NCBI RefSeq assembly: GCF_004331465.1
Contig: NZ_SJKB01000002.1
Coordinates: forward strand, 248,001-312,000
Direction of reading: 5' to 3'
Origin: Kribbella pittospori
GTDB lineage: Bacteria; Actinomycetota; Actinomycetes; Propionibacteriales; Kribbellaceae
DNA: 64,000 nt
The notes below the pieces were generated by a model. The model ran no database searches. It was given only the letters and a program-made list of their open reading frames with translations, and was not told the origin of the DNA. The first letter of the stretch is position 1, and the number at the start of each line of letters is the position of its first letter. The position numbers and the translations under genes were made by a program. Positions 50,847 to 59,708 of the stretch are shown here, piece after piece.

Positions 50847-52745
50847 ATGGCCGACATCAAGATCGACATCAACAAGCTCGACTCGGCGCTGAAGAAACTC
50901 GACACGCTGGTCTCGTCGACCGACTCGCAGCGCAAGTCCGCGAGCAGCAACACGCCGATCTCGCTGCCGTCACTCGAGGACGGTGAGCTCGGCAAGACCA
51001 CCAAGTGGCTGACCGAGCAGAAGCCCGAGTTGCAGACCCGGCTGGACCTGGCCCGGCTGCTCGATGTCGACGGCGACGGCCAGGCGTCGTACAAGGTCGA
51101 GTACGGCGACCAGTTGTGGGAGGTCAAGCGCGGCCTCAGCGACGAGATGACCAAGCAGCTCAAGGATCTCGACGTCAACAGCGTCGACGACCGCAAGCGC
51201 GCCGCGCTGCTCGCCTCGCTGCTGAACCGGTACCAGAACGACCCGGACATCCCGTGGCAGGTCATGAACGGCCTCGGCCCCGAGGGCGTCACCGAAGTCA
51301 TGAACAAGCTCCGGAACATGACCGGCCAGTACGGCAGCACGTACTGGCAGAACTCCGGCGACGCCGGAGCCGAGCACACCGCCCTGATCGATCTGCAGGA
51401 GCAGATGGGCAAGGGCCTGGCCGGCATGTTCTCCAGCGCCTCGGTGTACATGGACGGCGACTGGGGCAAGAAGATCGCCGAGGACCCGTGGTCGGCCAGC
51501 GTCTTGATGCGCTACGTCGACAAGGCGCACAAGGACATCGATCCGATGGTGTTCGAGGCCATGGGCACCGAGCTCAAGGACCGCGAGCACAACGACCCGA
51601 TGATCTGGTCGCAGATCTTCAACGATCCCGACTACTGGAACTTCGGCAACGAGCACTTCAGCAACCTGAACCCCATGCGCGAGTACCTGAACGTCGCCGA
51701 CAACAGCACCCGCGACGCCCAGGCCGTGATGGGCAACAAGGACCTGATGCACTACTTCACCAGCGAGCGTCAGGACTACGACCACCTCAGCGACCAGGCC
51801 GGCAAGGTCCTCAAGGTCGCAACCGTCGACGCGGCGTACAGCGACAACTACCAGTACGCCATGAGCGCCGCCGAGATCTCGTCCAACCTGCTGCACGACC
51901 TCGGTGGAAAGTCCGAGCCACTCGACGGCGTCAAGGAAGAGGTCGGCGGGATCGTCGCCACCTACATCACCGACGCCGCGCGTGTCCACGACAAGGGCGG
52001 AGACTCGACGCAGGGTTATCACCTGTGGGGCGACAAGGATCACCCGTACCCGTACGGGCTCGGCAAGGAATCCGGTCTCCCGACGTACGGCATCAACCTC
52101 AGTCAGGCGGACCTGCGCGGGGTGCTGGAGGATGTCGGCGACAACGACGCCGCGAAGTCCGCGGTCGGGAAGGCCACGTCGATCCTGAACGCAGCACGGT
52201 TCGACTACGCCGCCGCGCACCACAAGGACGACCCGACCGGGATGCACAAGGTGGCGCACGAGGCGTCCACGCTGAACGGTTTCATGACCGACTCACTGGT
52301 CAACGGCAACATCGACAGCGAGAAGGAAGCCGCCGAGGAGCGCAAGAAGGTCGCCGAGTTCTTCACGTCGCCGATCGACCTGATCCCGACCGACAAGGTC
52401 CCGGTGATCGGCGACTTCATCAAGGGCGAGGTCACCGATGCCCTGGTCGAGGGCTACACGGCGGACAAGACGTCCGACGCGATCGACAAGGCCAACGAGG
52501 CCCAGGGCAAGAGCATCTCGCTGACGCAACTGCAGGCGCTGTACGCGATGGAGCAGCATGATCTGCCCACCGGCGCCGACTGGCCGACGGAGAACGGCCA
52601 CCCCAAGCCCCCGGAGAAGTTGTCGGAGCCGGAGGTGCAGCGTGTCCTCGCAAACGCCGACACCCAGACCGGCCTCACGTCCGATGTCACCGGCGAGGTG
52701 GAGAATGCCTGGGACGTGTACATGAAGAAGTACGGAGACAATTGA
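50847..52745 (+). CDS. Large type VII-associated protein, copy 1
   Basis: 632 residues, mainly helical, with no signal peptide and no transmembrane helix. The N-terminal ~50 residues form a WXG-like helical start ('LDSALKKLDTLVSSTDSQRKSA'). A conserved 'LLDVDGDGQASYKVE' (near 72) resembles a calcium-binding DxDxDG loop. A Trp/Asp-rich core and a long helical second half end in the tail KKYGDN. Copy 2 (53863-55767) is about three-quarters identical by eye, and one 71-nt run is identical. A lipoprotein gene follows with its start sharing a base with this stop. It is probably a secreted effector or structural substrate; the activity is unknown. Confidence 0.7.
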   Translation: MADIKIDINKLDSALKKLDTLVSSTDSQRKSASSNTPISLPSLEDGELGKTTKWLTEQKPELQTRLDLARLLDVDGDGQASYKVEYGDQLWEVKRGLSDEMTKQLKDLDVNSVDDRKRAALLASLLNRYQNDPDIPWQVMNGLGPEGVTEVMNKLRNMTGQYGSTYWQNSGDAGAEHTALIDLQEQMGKGLAGMFSSASVYMDGDWGKKIAEDPWSASVLMRYVDKAHKDIDPMVFEAMGTELKDREHNDPMIWSQIFNDPDYWNFGNEHFSNLNPMREYLNVADNSTRDAQAVMGNKDLMHYFTSERQDYDHLSDQAGKVLKVATVDAAYSDNYQYAMSAAEISSNLLHDLGGKSEPLDGVKEEVGGIVATYITDAARVHDKGGDSTQGYHLWGDKDHPYPYGLGKESGLPTYGINLSQADLRGVLEDVGDNDAAKSAVGKATSILNAARFDYAAAHHKDDPTGMHKVAHEASTLNGFMTDSLVNGNIDSEKEAAEERKKVAEFFTSPIDLIPTDKVPVIGDFIKGEVTDALVEGYTADKTSDAIDKANEAQGKSISLTQLQALYAMEQHDLPTGADWPTENGHPKPPEKLSEPEVQRVLANADTQTGLTSDVTGEVENAWDVYMKKYGDN

Positions 52746-53284
52746 TGCATCGCAGCCTCCTGTTCGCAGCCGCCGGTGTCCTCCTGCTGGGCCTCAGCGC
52801 CTGCGACAAGGAGGCTGCGCCGCCGGCGGCCGACGCGAAGATCTGTGGCGACACGATGGCGTCCTGGTGGTTCGATGCCACCGGCGCGCCGGCCCTGACC
52901 GGGGCCCGCGACGGCAACCTCCCGCTGACGAACCCGGGACAGACCGACGCCACCTTCAAGGCCGGGGAGTGCCACGTCTTCTCCGAGGGCAAGGAGGTCG
53001 GCCGCTTCCGGGCCGAGCTGACCACCAAGGACAGCATGACGAACGCGAACGCCTCGTTCCGGGACTACCCGGCAGCGGGCAAGTTCACCGTCGCGGACGG
53101 ATCGGGAGTCGTCGAGCCCAACACCGGCGACGACGTCGGTCGTGCGTGGTGGACCTGCAAGACCACGCTGCTGCGGGTCGAGCTCTACAAGCCCAAGGAC
53201 AAGGACTCGCGCGACGAGCTCGTCAAGAGCCTGGCCCAGCACATCGCTCCGGTCGTCGGCTGCCCCGGCCCTGCGCCCGGCTGA
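52745..53284 (+). CDS. Lipoprotein paired with the large cargo protein, copy 1
   Basis: 179 residues. The signal peptide ends in lipobox LGLSAC (Cys20). The mature domain contains 'CGDTMASWWFDATGAPALTG', 'ECHVFSEGKEVGRF' and 'WTCKTTLLRVELYKPKDKDS', with four further Cys that could make two disulfides. It is anchored outside the membrane. Its ATG overlaps the stop of the large protein gene (TGATG), so the two are made together. Toxin-immunity or surface-receptor pairing is possible but untested. A paralogue with the same pairing lies at 55767-56303. Confidence 0.72.
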   Translation: MHRSLLFAAAGVLLLGLSACDKEAAPPAADAKICGDTMASWWFDATGAPALTGARDGNLPLTNPGQTDATFKAGECHVFSEGKEVGRFRAELTTKDSMTNANASFRDYPAAGKFTVADGSGVVEPNTGDDVGRAWWTCKTTLLRVELYKPKDKDSRDELVKSLAQHIAPVVGCPGPAPG

Positions 53285-53339
53285 TCCGGCCTGTTCCCCG
53301 GGTGGCGCCGGGGATCAAAACGGCAGGCAGGCAACGAAA

Positions 53340-53371
53340 AAGTCCCGCACACCACCTGGTGAGCGGGACTT
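53340..53371. terminator. Bidirectional terminator hairpin
   Basis: 9-bp stem AAGTCCCGC/GCGGGACTT with a 14-nt loop that holds its own CCAC/GTGG pairing. It has an A run on the left and T-rich sequence on the right, and sits between convergent genes ending at 53284 and 53386. Confidence 0.75.
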
Positions 53372-53385
53372 CTCGTTGGGCTGCG

Positions 53386-53691
53386 TCAGCGGGGCGAGGT
53401 GACCTTGGGGAGGTCGCGGTGCTGGCCCTCTTCCTTCGCACCGATCTTGAAGTGCTGCTGCTGGAACGCGACGTCGTTGGAGGCCGCCGCGAACGCCTGG
53501 CACATGTTCGTCAGCGAGCTCTTGAAGTCAACCCAAGCCGTCGCGAACTCCGTAGCACCCTTGGAGTGCCACTCCTCGGCGGCCCGGGAGTGTGCACCGT
53601 CGACATCGGTCACGATCTGGTCGGCCGAGTTCATGCTCGCGACCAGCTTGTCGTACAGGTTCTCCAGATCCGCAATGTTGGCCTGCGCCAT
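53386..53691 (-). CDS. WXG100-like (ESAT-6-like) protein
   Basis: 101 residues, the classical WXG100 size. A helix 'IADLENLYDKLVASMNSADQIVTDV', a turn with Trp ('EEWHSKGATEF') and a second helix 'FKSSLTNMCQAFAAASNDVA' form the hairpin. The motif is W-xxx-G rather than W-x-G. No export YxxxD/E tail is evident. GGGAGG precedes the ATG. It is transcribed opposite to its neighbours, between the two copies of the cargo-lipoprotein module, and is the best type VII substrate candidate in the window. Confidence 0.78.
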   Translation of the reverse strand: MAQANIADLENLYDKLVASMNSADQIVTDVDGAHSRAAEEWHSKGATEFATAWVDFKSSLTNMCQAFAAASNDVAFQQQHFKIGAKEEGQHRDLPKVTSPR

Positions 53692-53862
53692 CTCAACCTC
53701 CCAGTCAGGGGCCCCCTCGTGAGACCTCCTCGAATAAGAAAAACATACGGCTCCGAGGGGTCATCCCGTGGCTGTGTGGCGCTCGCCACCTACGACCTTT
53801 TCAGGGGCCGGCTGAACCTCGTCGTCCGTAACCTTGAGTGACCGAATGTGACGAGGGGTGCC

Positions 53863-55767
53863 ATGGCCGACATCAAGATCGACATCAAGTTGCTCGACTC
53901 CGCGCTGAAGAAGCTCGACACGCTCGTCTCGAGCGTGGACGGGCAGCGCAACTCGGCCAAGAGCAACACGCCGATCGCGCTGCCGTCGCTGGACGACGGC
54001 ACGCTCGGGAAGACCACCAAGTGGCTGACCGAGCAGAAACCCGAGCTGCAGACCCGGCTCGACCTGGCCAAGCTGCTCGACGTCGACGGCGACGGACAGG
54101 CGTCGTACAAGGTCGAACACGGCGACAAGCTGTGGGAGGTCAAGCAGGCGCTCGGCAACGAGATGACCAAGCAGCTCAAGGACCTGGACATCGACAACGC
54201 CGACGACCGCAAGCGCGCCGCGCTGCTCGCCGCGCTGCTGAACCGCTACCAGGACGACAAGGACGTCTCGTGGCAGGTCATGAACGGGCTCGGCCCCAAG
54301 GGCGTGTCCGACGTGATGAACAAGCTGAAGGATCTGTTCGGGCGCAACAGCAACGGGTACTGGCAGACCACCCTCAACCCCGGTGACGAGCACCAGGCGC
54401 TGATCGATCTGCAGGAGCAGATGGGCAAGGGCCTGGCCGGCATGTTCTCCACCGCCTCGGCCAAGATGGATCCCGAGTGGGGCAAGAAGATGGCCGAGGA
54501 CCCGTGGTCGGCGGCCATCCTGCTGCACTACATCGACAAGTCCCGCAAGGATGTCGACCCGGCGGTCTTCGAGTCGATGGGCACCGCGCTCAAGGACCGC
54601 GAGCACAACGACCCGACCATCTGGGGCCAGATCTACAACGACCCCGACTACCGGCACTTCGGCAAGGACAGCTTCAAGGAGATCAACCCGCTGCGCGAGT
54701 ACCTGAACGTCGCCGACAACAGCACCCGCGACGCCCAGGCCGTGATGGGCAACAAGGACCTGCTGCACTACTTCACCGTCGAGCGTCAGGACGGCGACCA
54801 CCTCAGCACGCAGGCCGGCAAGGTACTGAGCACCGCCACCATCGACGCGGCGTACAGCCACGACCAGGGTGAGGCCAAGAAGGCCGCCGAGATCTCCTCG
54901 AACCTGTTGTTCGACATCGGCGGCAAGGAGAAGCCGCTCGACGGTGTCAAGGAGGAGGTCGGCGGCATCATCGCCACCTACATCGGCGACGCCGACCGGG
55001 TGCACGATGCCAACGTCGGCGAGGACACGCCGGGAACCCATGCCTGGGGCGACAAGGACAATCCCTACGGCTTCGGACTCGGCAAGGAATCCGGCCTCCC
55101 TGCCTACGGCATCAACCTCAACCAGGCCGTCTTGCGTGGTGCGTTGCAAGACGTCGGCGACAACGAGGCCGCCGCATCCGCGGTCGGAAGGGCCACGTCG
55201 ATCCTCAACGCCGCGCGCTTCGACTACGCCGCCGAGCACCAGCGCAGCGACAGCGGGTCAATGCACAAGGCGGCTCACGAGGGCGCGACGCTGACGGGGT
55301 TCATGACGGACTCACTGGTCAACGGAGACATCGAGAGCGCGACGGAAGCTGCGAAGGAGCGCAAGAAGATCGCGGAGCTGTTCACATCGCCGATCGACCT
55401 GGTCAAGACCGACAAGGTCCCGGTGATCGGTGACCTGGTCAAGGGCGCGGTCAAGGACGCTATCGTCGACGGCTACACGGCCGACAAGACGTCGGACGCG
55501 ATCAAATCGGCGAACGAGAATCAGACCTCGACCATGTCCCTGACGCAACTGCAGGCGCTGTACGCGATGGAGAAGCATGACCTGCCCAGCGGCGTCGACG
55601 ACTGGCCGACCGAGCACGGCCGTCCCAAGCTCCCGGAAGAGCTGAGCAAGGAGGAGATGCAGCGCGTTCTGTTGCAGGCCGATGGCCAGACCGGGCTGAC
55701 GTCCGACGTCACCGGTGAGATCGACAACTCCTTCGACGACTTCCAGAAGAAGTACGGAGACAAGTGA
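53863..55767 (+). CDS. Large type VII-associated protein, copy 2
   Basis: 634 residues, co-linear with copy 1 over its whole length. It shares the same helical N-terminus, 'LLDVDGDGQASYKVE' loop and helical second half, and ends in KKYGDK. Most differences are conservative, concentrated around residues 150-180 and 385-400. A 71-nt stretch (54692-54762) is identical to 51676-51746. GAGGGG lies upstream of the ATG; the extra open frame to 53848 is unlikely. It is followed by its own lipoprotein gene with the same one-base overlap. Confidence 0.7.
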   Translation: MADIKIDIKLLDSALKKLDTLVSSVDGQRNSAKSNTPIALPSLDDGTLGKTTKWLTEQKPELQTRLDLAKLLDVDGDGQASYKVEHGDKLWEVKQALGNEMTKQLKDLDIDNADDRKRAALLAALLNRYQDDKDVSWQVMNGLGPKGVSDVMNKLKDLFGRNSNGYWQTTLNPGDEHQALIDLQEQMGKGLAGMFSTASAKMDPEWGKKMAEDPWSAAILLHYIDKSRKDVDPAVFESMGTALKDREHNDPTIWGQIYNDPDYRHFGKDSFKEINPLREYLNVADNSTRDAQAVMGNKDLLHYFTVERQDGDHLSTQAGKVLSTATIDAAYSHDQGEAKKAAEISSNLLFDIGGKEKPLDGVKEEVGGIIATYIGDADRVHDANVGEDTPGTHAWGDKDNPYGFGLGKESGLPAYGINLNQAVLRGALQDVGDNEAAASAVGRATSILNAARFDYAAEHQRSDSGSMHKAAHEGATLTGFMTDSLVNGDIESATEAAKERKKIAELFTSPIDLVKTDKVPVIGDLVKGAVKDAIVDGYTADKTSDAIKSANENQTSTMSLTQLQALYAMEKHDLPSGVDDWPTEHGRPKLPEELSKEEMQRVLLQADGQTGLTSDVTGEIDNSFDDFQKKYGDK

Positions 55768-56303
55768 TGCGGCGCAGCCTCCTTCTCGCAGCGGTGGGCG
55801 TACTCCTGCTGGGCCTGTGTGCCTGCGAGAAGGACGCTGCGCCACCGGCGGCCGACGCGAAGCTCTGCGACGTGACCATGGCGTCGTGGTGGTTCGATGC
55901 CACCGGCGCACCGGCGCTGACCGGGGTCCGCGACGGCAGACTCCCACTGACGAACCCGACCCAGTCGGAGGCCACCTACAAGCGCGCCGGGTGCACTGTC
56001 TTCTCCGAGGGCAAGGAAGTGGGTTCCTTCACGGCCGAGCTGACCACCAAGATCAAGGCCCAGGGTGCGGACGGTTCGCTCAAGAAGTATCCGGACGCAG
56101 GCAAGTTCACCGTCGCCGGCGGATCAGGCGGGGTCGAACCGAACACGGGCGACGTCGGTCGCGCACGCTGGCTCTGCAAGACCACCGTCCTGCGCGTCGA
56201 GCTCATCAAGCCCAAGGACAAGGACTCCCGCGACGAACTCGTCAAGAACCTCGCACAGCAGATCGCCCCACTGGTCGGTTGCCCCGGCCCCTCCGCAGAG
56301 TAG
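55767..56303 (+). CDS. Lipoprotein paired with the large cargo protein, copy 2
   Basis: 178 residues, paralogue of 52745-53284. The lipobox is LGLCAC (two Cys near the cleavage site), with the same 'TMASWWFDATGAPALTG' and 'KTTVLRVELIKPKDKDSRDELV' blocks and conserved Cys positions. Two non-conserved central segments (around 'TKIKAQGADGS') mark the difference from copy 1. The ATG shares a base with the preceding stop. Same anchored location and unknown role. Confidence 0.72.
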   Translation: MRRSLLLAAVGVLLLGLCACEKDAAPPAADAKLCDVTMASWWFDATGAPALTGVRDGRLPLTNPTQSEATYKRAGCTVFSEGKEVGSFTAELTTKIKAQGADGSLKKYPDAGKFTVAGGSGGVEPNTGDVGRARWLCKTTVLRVELIKPKDKDSRDELVKNLAQQIAPLVGCPGPSAE

Positions 56304-56379
56304 GGGTGACCTGGGAGTCCTCGGACCGATAGGGTCGGTGCCTTCAGTCGACCGGGGTAACGAGTACTGGGGAACATCC

Positions 56380-56994
56380 ATGCGCAGGGCTGCAGGCTCG
56401 GTGGTGCTCATGGCTTGTGGAGCGATGTTGGCGGCTTGTGGGCACGAACCAGCAGCAGCTCCGCCGCCGCTGGGACCGCCTGCGCCGATCGCAGGTGTGG
56501 TCAAGTCGTCCGACCTGCCCGGATCGCCGCAGCAGGAGCCGTTGGACGAGGACGGCGTACCGCCCAACGGGTGCAAGCTCGGCGGCGCTTCAGGCCTCCA
56601 GGATCATGCGGATCAGACGCAGTTCGTCCAGTACTCGCTCGCCGGCGGGACCGTGGTGAAGTCGTTCCTCTACACCTACAAGGACACGACGCTGCTGACC
56701 AAGGACTGGAATCTCCTTGTCAGCGGCAACAAGAACTGCGTCGGCCGGATGACCGGTCCCCCGAACGGCGGCTACGGCCTCCTGGAGGACCTCCCGGCGA
56801 CCGTGACGGGCTACGAGACCTTCCTGCGCACAACGACCCAGGTCACCCACTCCGAGCGCGCCTGGTCCCGCCGAGGCACCGACAGCATCGTCTCCGTCCT
56901 CGTCACCCACACCACCACCGACCTCACCGCCGACCCCATGTCCACCCTCCCCGCCGACGCCCAAGCCCTCACGCAGAAGGTGGCCGCCGAGTAG
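56380..56994 (+). CDS. Lipoprotein of unknown function
   Basis: 204 residues. The signal peptide ends in lipobox MLAAC (Cys20), then a Pro-rich linker and a ~150-residue alpha/beta domain with two Cys ('NGCKLGG' and 'NKNCVGRM'). The pattern resembles sensor-like PknH/LpqN-type extracellular domains, but this is only a resemblance. It is the last rightward gene of the island and ends at a strong bidirectional terminator. A TAGGGT element at 56330-56335 may be its promoter. Confidence 0.68.
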   Translation: MRRAAGSVVLMACGAMLAACGHEPAAAPPPLGPPAPIAGVVKSSDLPGSPQQEPLDEDGVPPNGCKLGGASGLQDHADQTQFVQYSLAGGTVVKSFLYTYKDTTLLTKDWNLLVSGNKNCVGRMTGPPNGGYGLLEDLPATVTGYETFLRTTTQVTHSERAWSRRGTDSIVSVLVTHTTTDLTADPMSTLPADAQALTQKVAAE

Positions 56995-57003
56995 ACAGCA
57001 AAA

Positions 57004-57032
57004 GACCCGGCTCGGTCGTACCGAGCCGGGTC
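57004..57032. terminator. Strong bidirectional terminator hairpin
   Basis: Perfect 12-bp stem (57004-57015 with 57021-57032) and 5-nt loop, between convergent stops at 56994 and 57045. Confidence 0.8.
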
Positions 57033-57044
57033 CTGTTGCCTTGA

Positions 57045-58025
57045 TCAACGAGCGACGGCCTGAACCTCCAGTACGCCGATGTTGGTGGTGTAGCTCTGCG
57101 GTGCGGGCTGCTGCGGGATCGCGCCCATGTCCGTGCCGTTGTACGACCAGGTCGCGCCCCACGTGGTGGTCGCGGTGACCGGCGTGGTGCCGCCGAGGGG
57201 GCTCGCCTTGGTGAACTGGATCGTGCACGGATTGGCGGCGCCCGGGGCGTACGGCGTACCCATGCCGTTGCAGGTGGTCGATCCCGCACCCGGTGCGGAA
57301 ACGGTCAGCGTGGACAGCTTCGCCTCGACGTGGGCCGTCTGCGCGCCGGTCACCGAGTTCGCGGTGGCGTCGACGTACAGGTTGTCGACCCGGTCCTTCA
57401 CCCAGACCCAGGTGTCCAGGTTGACCAGCGTGGACCCGTCGCCGCTCCGCTTGGGGTTCCAGTCGATGGCCGGTTCGGGGATGGTCAGTTCGCGCGATGC
57501 GACGTCACGCAGCAGTTGCGGCGGAACCGGCGGGGTGGGCGGAGCCTGTCCGGCGGGGACGTACACCGACTTGTGGTTGGCGAACCACTCGTCGGCGAAC
57601 TTGAAGAACGAGTCCAGGTCGTCGCCGAACGTCTCTGACGAGCAGACGCCGCCGTACCAGTGACCCTTGTCGTCGTCCTTGTACTGCTCGTACCCCGGGT
57701 ACGGCTTGAACGCGCCGTCCAGGTCACCACCGGTGTGATGCCAGTCGGCGTTGGCCTTCCCGCTGCTGACCCACTCGTAGTACTCCTTGCCGGTCATCCC
57801 GGGCTCCATGTAGCACGGCGCGGGCACCGACACGGTCCGCGATGCGCTGTGCCCGGAGCTACCTCCCCGCACTCCCGTCCCGGTCACGGTGATGGTGACG
57901 GTTCCGCCGCTCGTGGTGGGGGTGGTGCCGGGGGGTGGGTCGAAGGCCAGGGCGGGGCCGGCGGACGTCAGCAGTAGGCCGACACCGAGTGCAGTGGTCC
58001 CCAGAGCCGTGCGCATTTTCAGCAT
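57045..58025 (-). CDS. Secreted protein, copy 1 of a tandem family
   Basis: 326 residues. Signal peptide (about 1-27, ending ALA|F), a Thr/Gly-rich beta segment 'GGTVTITVTGTGVRGG', then the family core. The core has 'MTGKEYYEWV', 'YPGYEQYKDDDKGHWYGG' with nearby Cys, 'FGDDLDSFFKFADEWF' and 'LVNLDTWVWVKDR'. The C-terminus is an Ig-like beta domain with two Cys. It is predicted to be released outside the cell; activity unknown. Its ATG overlaps the preceding lipoprotein stop by 7 bp. The paralogue at 58749-59708 has the same features and overlap. Confidence 0.7.
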   Translation of the reverse strand: MLKMRTALGTTALGVGLLLTSAGPALAFDPPPGTTPTTSGGTVTITVTGTGVRGGSSGHSASRTVSVPAPCYMEPGMTGKEYYEWVSSGKANADWHHTGGDLDGAFKPYPGYEQYKDDDKGHWYGGVCSSETFGDDLDSFFKFADEWFANHKSVYVPAGQAPPTPPVPPQLLRDVASRELTIPEPAIDWNPKRSGDGSTLVNLDTWVWVKDRVDNLYVDATANSVTGAQTAHVEAKLSTLTVSAPGAGSTTCNGMGTPYAPGAANPCTIQFTKASPLGGTTPVTATTTWGATWSYNGTDMGAIPQQPAPQSYTTNIGVLEVQAVAR

Positions 58026-58660
58026 CGGGTTTCCTTCAGAACGTAGTTGCTCACTTTCCAGATGCCTGCCGAGCGGGACAGGGTCGTCTGGATGGTCAGG
58101 GTGGGACTGCGACGCACACTCGCGTCGACGTACTTCGTGCCGTTCGCGCGGTAGGTGATCAGCTTGGTCTGGTCGAGGCAGCCGTTGACCGCGGCAACTT
58201 CCCCGGACGCCTGCGCCTTGGTGACCCGGACGGTCATCGTGCCGCCCGAGTGTTCCTTCCGGCCCAGTTGCGGTTTCAGCACCGCGTCGAGGTACTTCAC
58301 CACCACGGGCTCCGCGGACCGCGACATCGGCGGGGGCGAGCTCTCACCCGCCGCCAGGGCGCCGAAGGCCAAGTGCAGTTGCTGGAAGGTGACGACGGCC
58401 GCCGAGGCGCCGGCAGTGAGTCCCGCGGGCCGCCGCAGGTCCACCGTCAGGTTCCTGTACTTCCCGACCGAACGCGTCGGCTGGGTCGTCGGGGTCGGGC
58501 TCGCGCTCGAGGTCGCGGACGGAGTCCCCGGGGTCGCCGAGGTGGGCGCCGACGAGTCCGGCACGGTCGGCAGGCCGCCGGTGTCGTCTCCGCCTCCGCA
58601 GGCTGCCGGGAGGACCGCGAGCGGGGCCAGCAGCAGTACGGCCAGACGCGAGCGGGCCAC
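58019..58660 (-). CDS. Lipoprotein of the tandem secreted family, copy 1
   Basis: 213 residues. The signal peptide ends in lipobox LPAAC followed by 'GGGDDTGGLP', then a Ser/Thr/Pro-rich linker (~45 residues) and a globular domain ending 'GIWKVSNYVLKETRC'. The late 'RANGTKYVD' and 'AVNGCLDQTKLITY' blocks are shared with copy 2. GGAGGT precedes the GTG start. It is probably membrane-anchored outside the cell and made with the secreted protein whose gene overlaps its end by 7 bp. Confidence 0.7.
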   Translation of the reverse strand: MARSRLAVLLLAPLAVLPAACGGGDDTGGLPTVPDSSAPTSATPGTPSATSSASPTPTTQPTRSVGKYRNLTVDLRRPAGLTAGASAAVVTFQQLHLAFGALAAGESSPPPMSRSAEPVVVKYLDAVLKPQLGRKEHSGGTMTVRVTKAQASGEVAAVNGCLDQTKLITYRANGTKYVDASVRRSPTLTIQTTLSRSAGIWKVSNYVLKETRC

Positions 58661-58748
58661 AGAAACCTCCGTCGATAGGCACAGAGCCGGGAACACGTTA
58701 CCCGCTCAACGGTTCACCACGACGTCGGGGTTCACGGGCCGAACTCCG

Positions 58749-59708
58749 TCAGCGGTTGGGGACCTGGACCTCGATGACGCGGATGTTGGTGGTGCCGGGG
58801 GCCGGGTCGAGTTGTTCGGGGGTGTCGCCCTGCGGGCCGCCGGGGTTGGAGGACCAGGTGGTGTGCCAGTTGGTCTTCGCGGTCACGGGGCTGGTGCCAC
58901 CGCCGGCGCTGGCCTTGTTGAAGGTGAGGGCGCACTGGCCGGTGGCGCCGGGGGCGTACGGTACGCCGGCGTTCGGGCAGGTGACGGTGTCCGCGTTGGG
59001 GGCGGACACGGTCATGCCGGTCAGGTCCGCGTCGACGCGGGCCGAGATCCGGCCGACCATCGAGTTGACCGAGGCCTCGACGTAGTAGTTGGTTGCGCGG
59101 TCCTGGAGCCAGACCCAGGTGTCCAGGTTGACGAGGGTCGCGGCGTCGCCGGTGTGCTTCGGGTTCCAGTCCAGCCGCGGCGCCGGCACGGTCAAGGCGT
59201 CGAAGGCGACGTTGCGCAGGATCTCCGGCGGTACCGGCGGGATCGGGGGCGTGCCACCGGCCGGTACGTAGACGCCCCGGTGCTCGGCGAACCAGGCGTC
59301 GGAGTACTTGAAGAAGGCGTCCAGGTCGTCACCGAAGGACTCCGACGAGCACATGCCGCCGTACCAGTGGCCCTTGTCGTCGTCCTTGTACTTCTCGTAG
59401 CCCGGGTACGGATCGATCGTGTCACCGTTGGGTCCGCGGCCCATGGTGCCGCCGTTCTCGACCCACTCGTAGTACTCCTTGCCGGTCATGCTCTGGATGT
59501 ACATGCACGGGACCGGCGTCGACACCGTCTGGGTCCCGCCCTGTCCGCCCGAACCGCCGCGGACACCGGTCCCGGTGACGGTGATGCTGATGGTGTTGCC
59601 GCCGGCACCCGGTGTCGGTGTCGTGCGGTCGGCGAAGGCCGGCTGTGCTGCTGTCGCCAGGCCGGCCACTCCGAGTGCGGTCAGGATCGCCAGTCGTCGG
59701 ATCAACAT
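58749..59708 (-). CDS. Secreted protein, copy 2 of a tandem family
   Basis: 319 residues. Signal peptide (about 1-26, ending AFA|D), then the same order of blocks as copy 1: 'ISITVTGTGVRGG', 'MTGKEYYEWV', 'YPGYEKYKDDDKGHWYGG', 'FGDDLDAFFKYSDAWF' and 'LVNLDTWVWLQDR'. The Ig-like C-terminus has two Cys. The region just after the YYEW block is the most different from copy 1. GGCGGAAG precedes the ATG, which overlaps the lipoprotein stop by 7 bp. A longer open frame upstream runs through the lipoprotein gene and was rejected. Confidence 0.7.
   Translation of the reverse strand: MLIRRLAILTALGVAGLATAAQPAFADRTTPTPGAGGNTISITVTGTGVRGGSGGQGGTQTVSTPVPCMYIQSMTGKEYYEWVENGGTMGRGPNGDTIDPYPGYEKYKDDDKGHWYGGMCSSESFGDDLDAFFKYSDAWFAEHRGVYVPAGGTPPIPPVPPEILRNVAFDALTVPAPRLDWNPKHTGDAATLVNLDTWVWLQDRATNYYVEASVNSMVGRISARVDADLTGMTVSAPNADTVTCPNAGVPYAPGATGQCALTFNKASAGGGTSPVTAKTNWHTTWSSNPGGPQGDTPEQLDPAPGTTNIRVIEVQVPNR

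Noticed and set aside
50847..52745. Polymorphic toxin with an identifiable nuclease or hydrolase C-terminal domain
   Set aside because: No catalytic motif was recognised in either copy, and divergence is not concentrated at the C-terminus as in typical polymorphic toxins.
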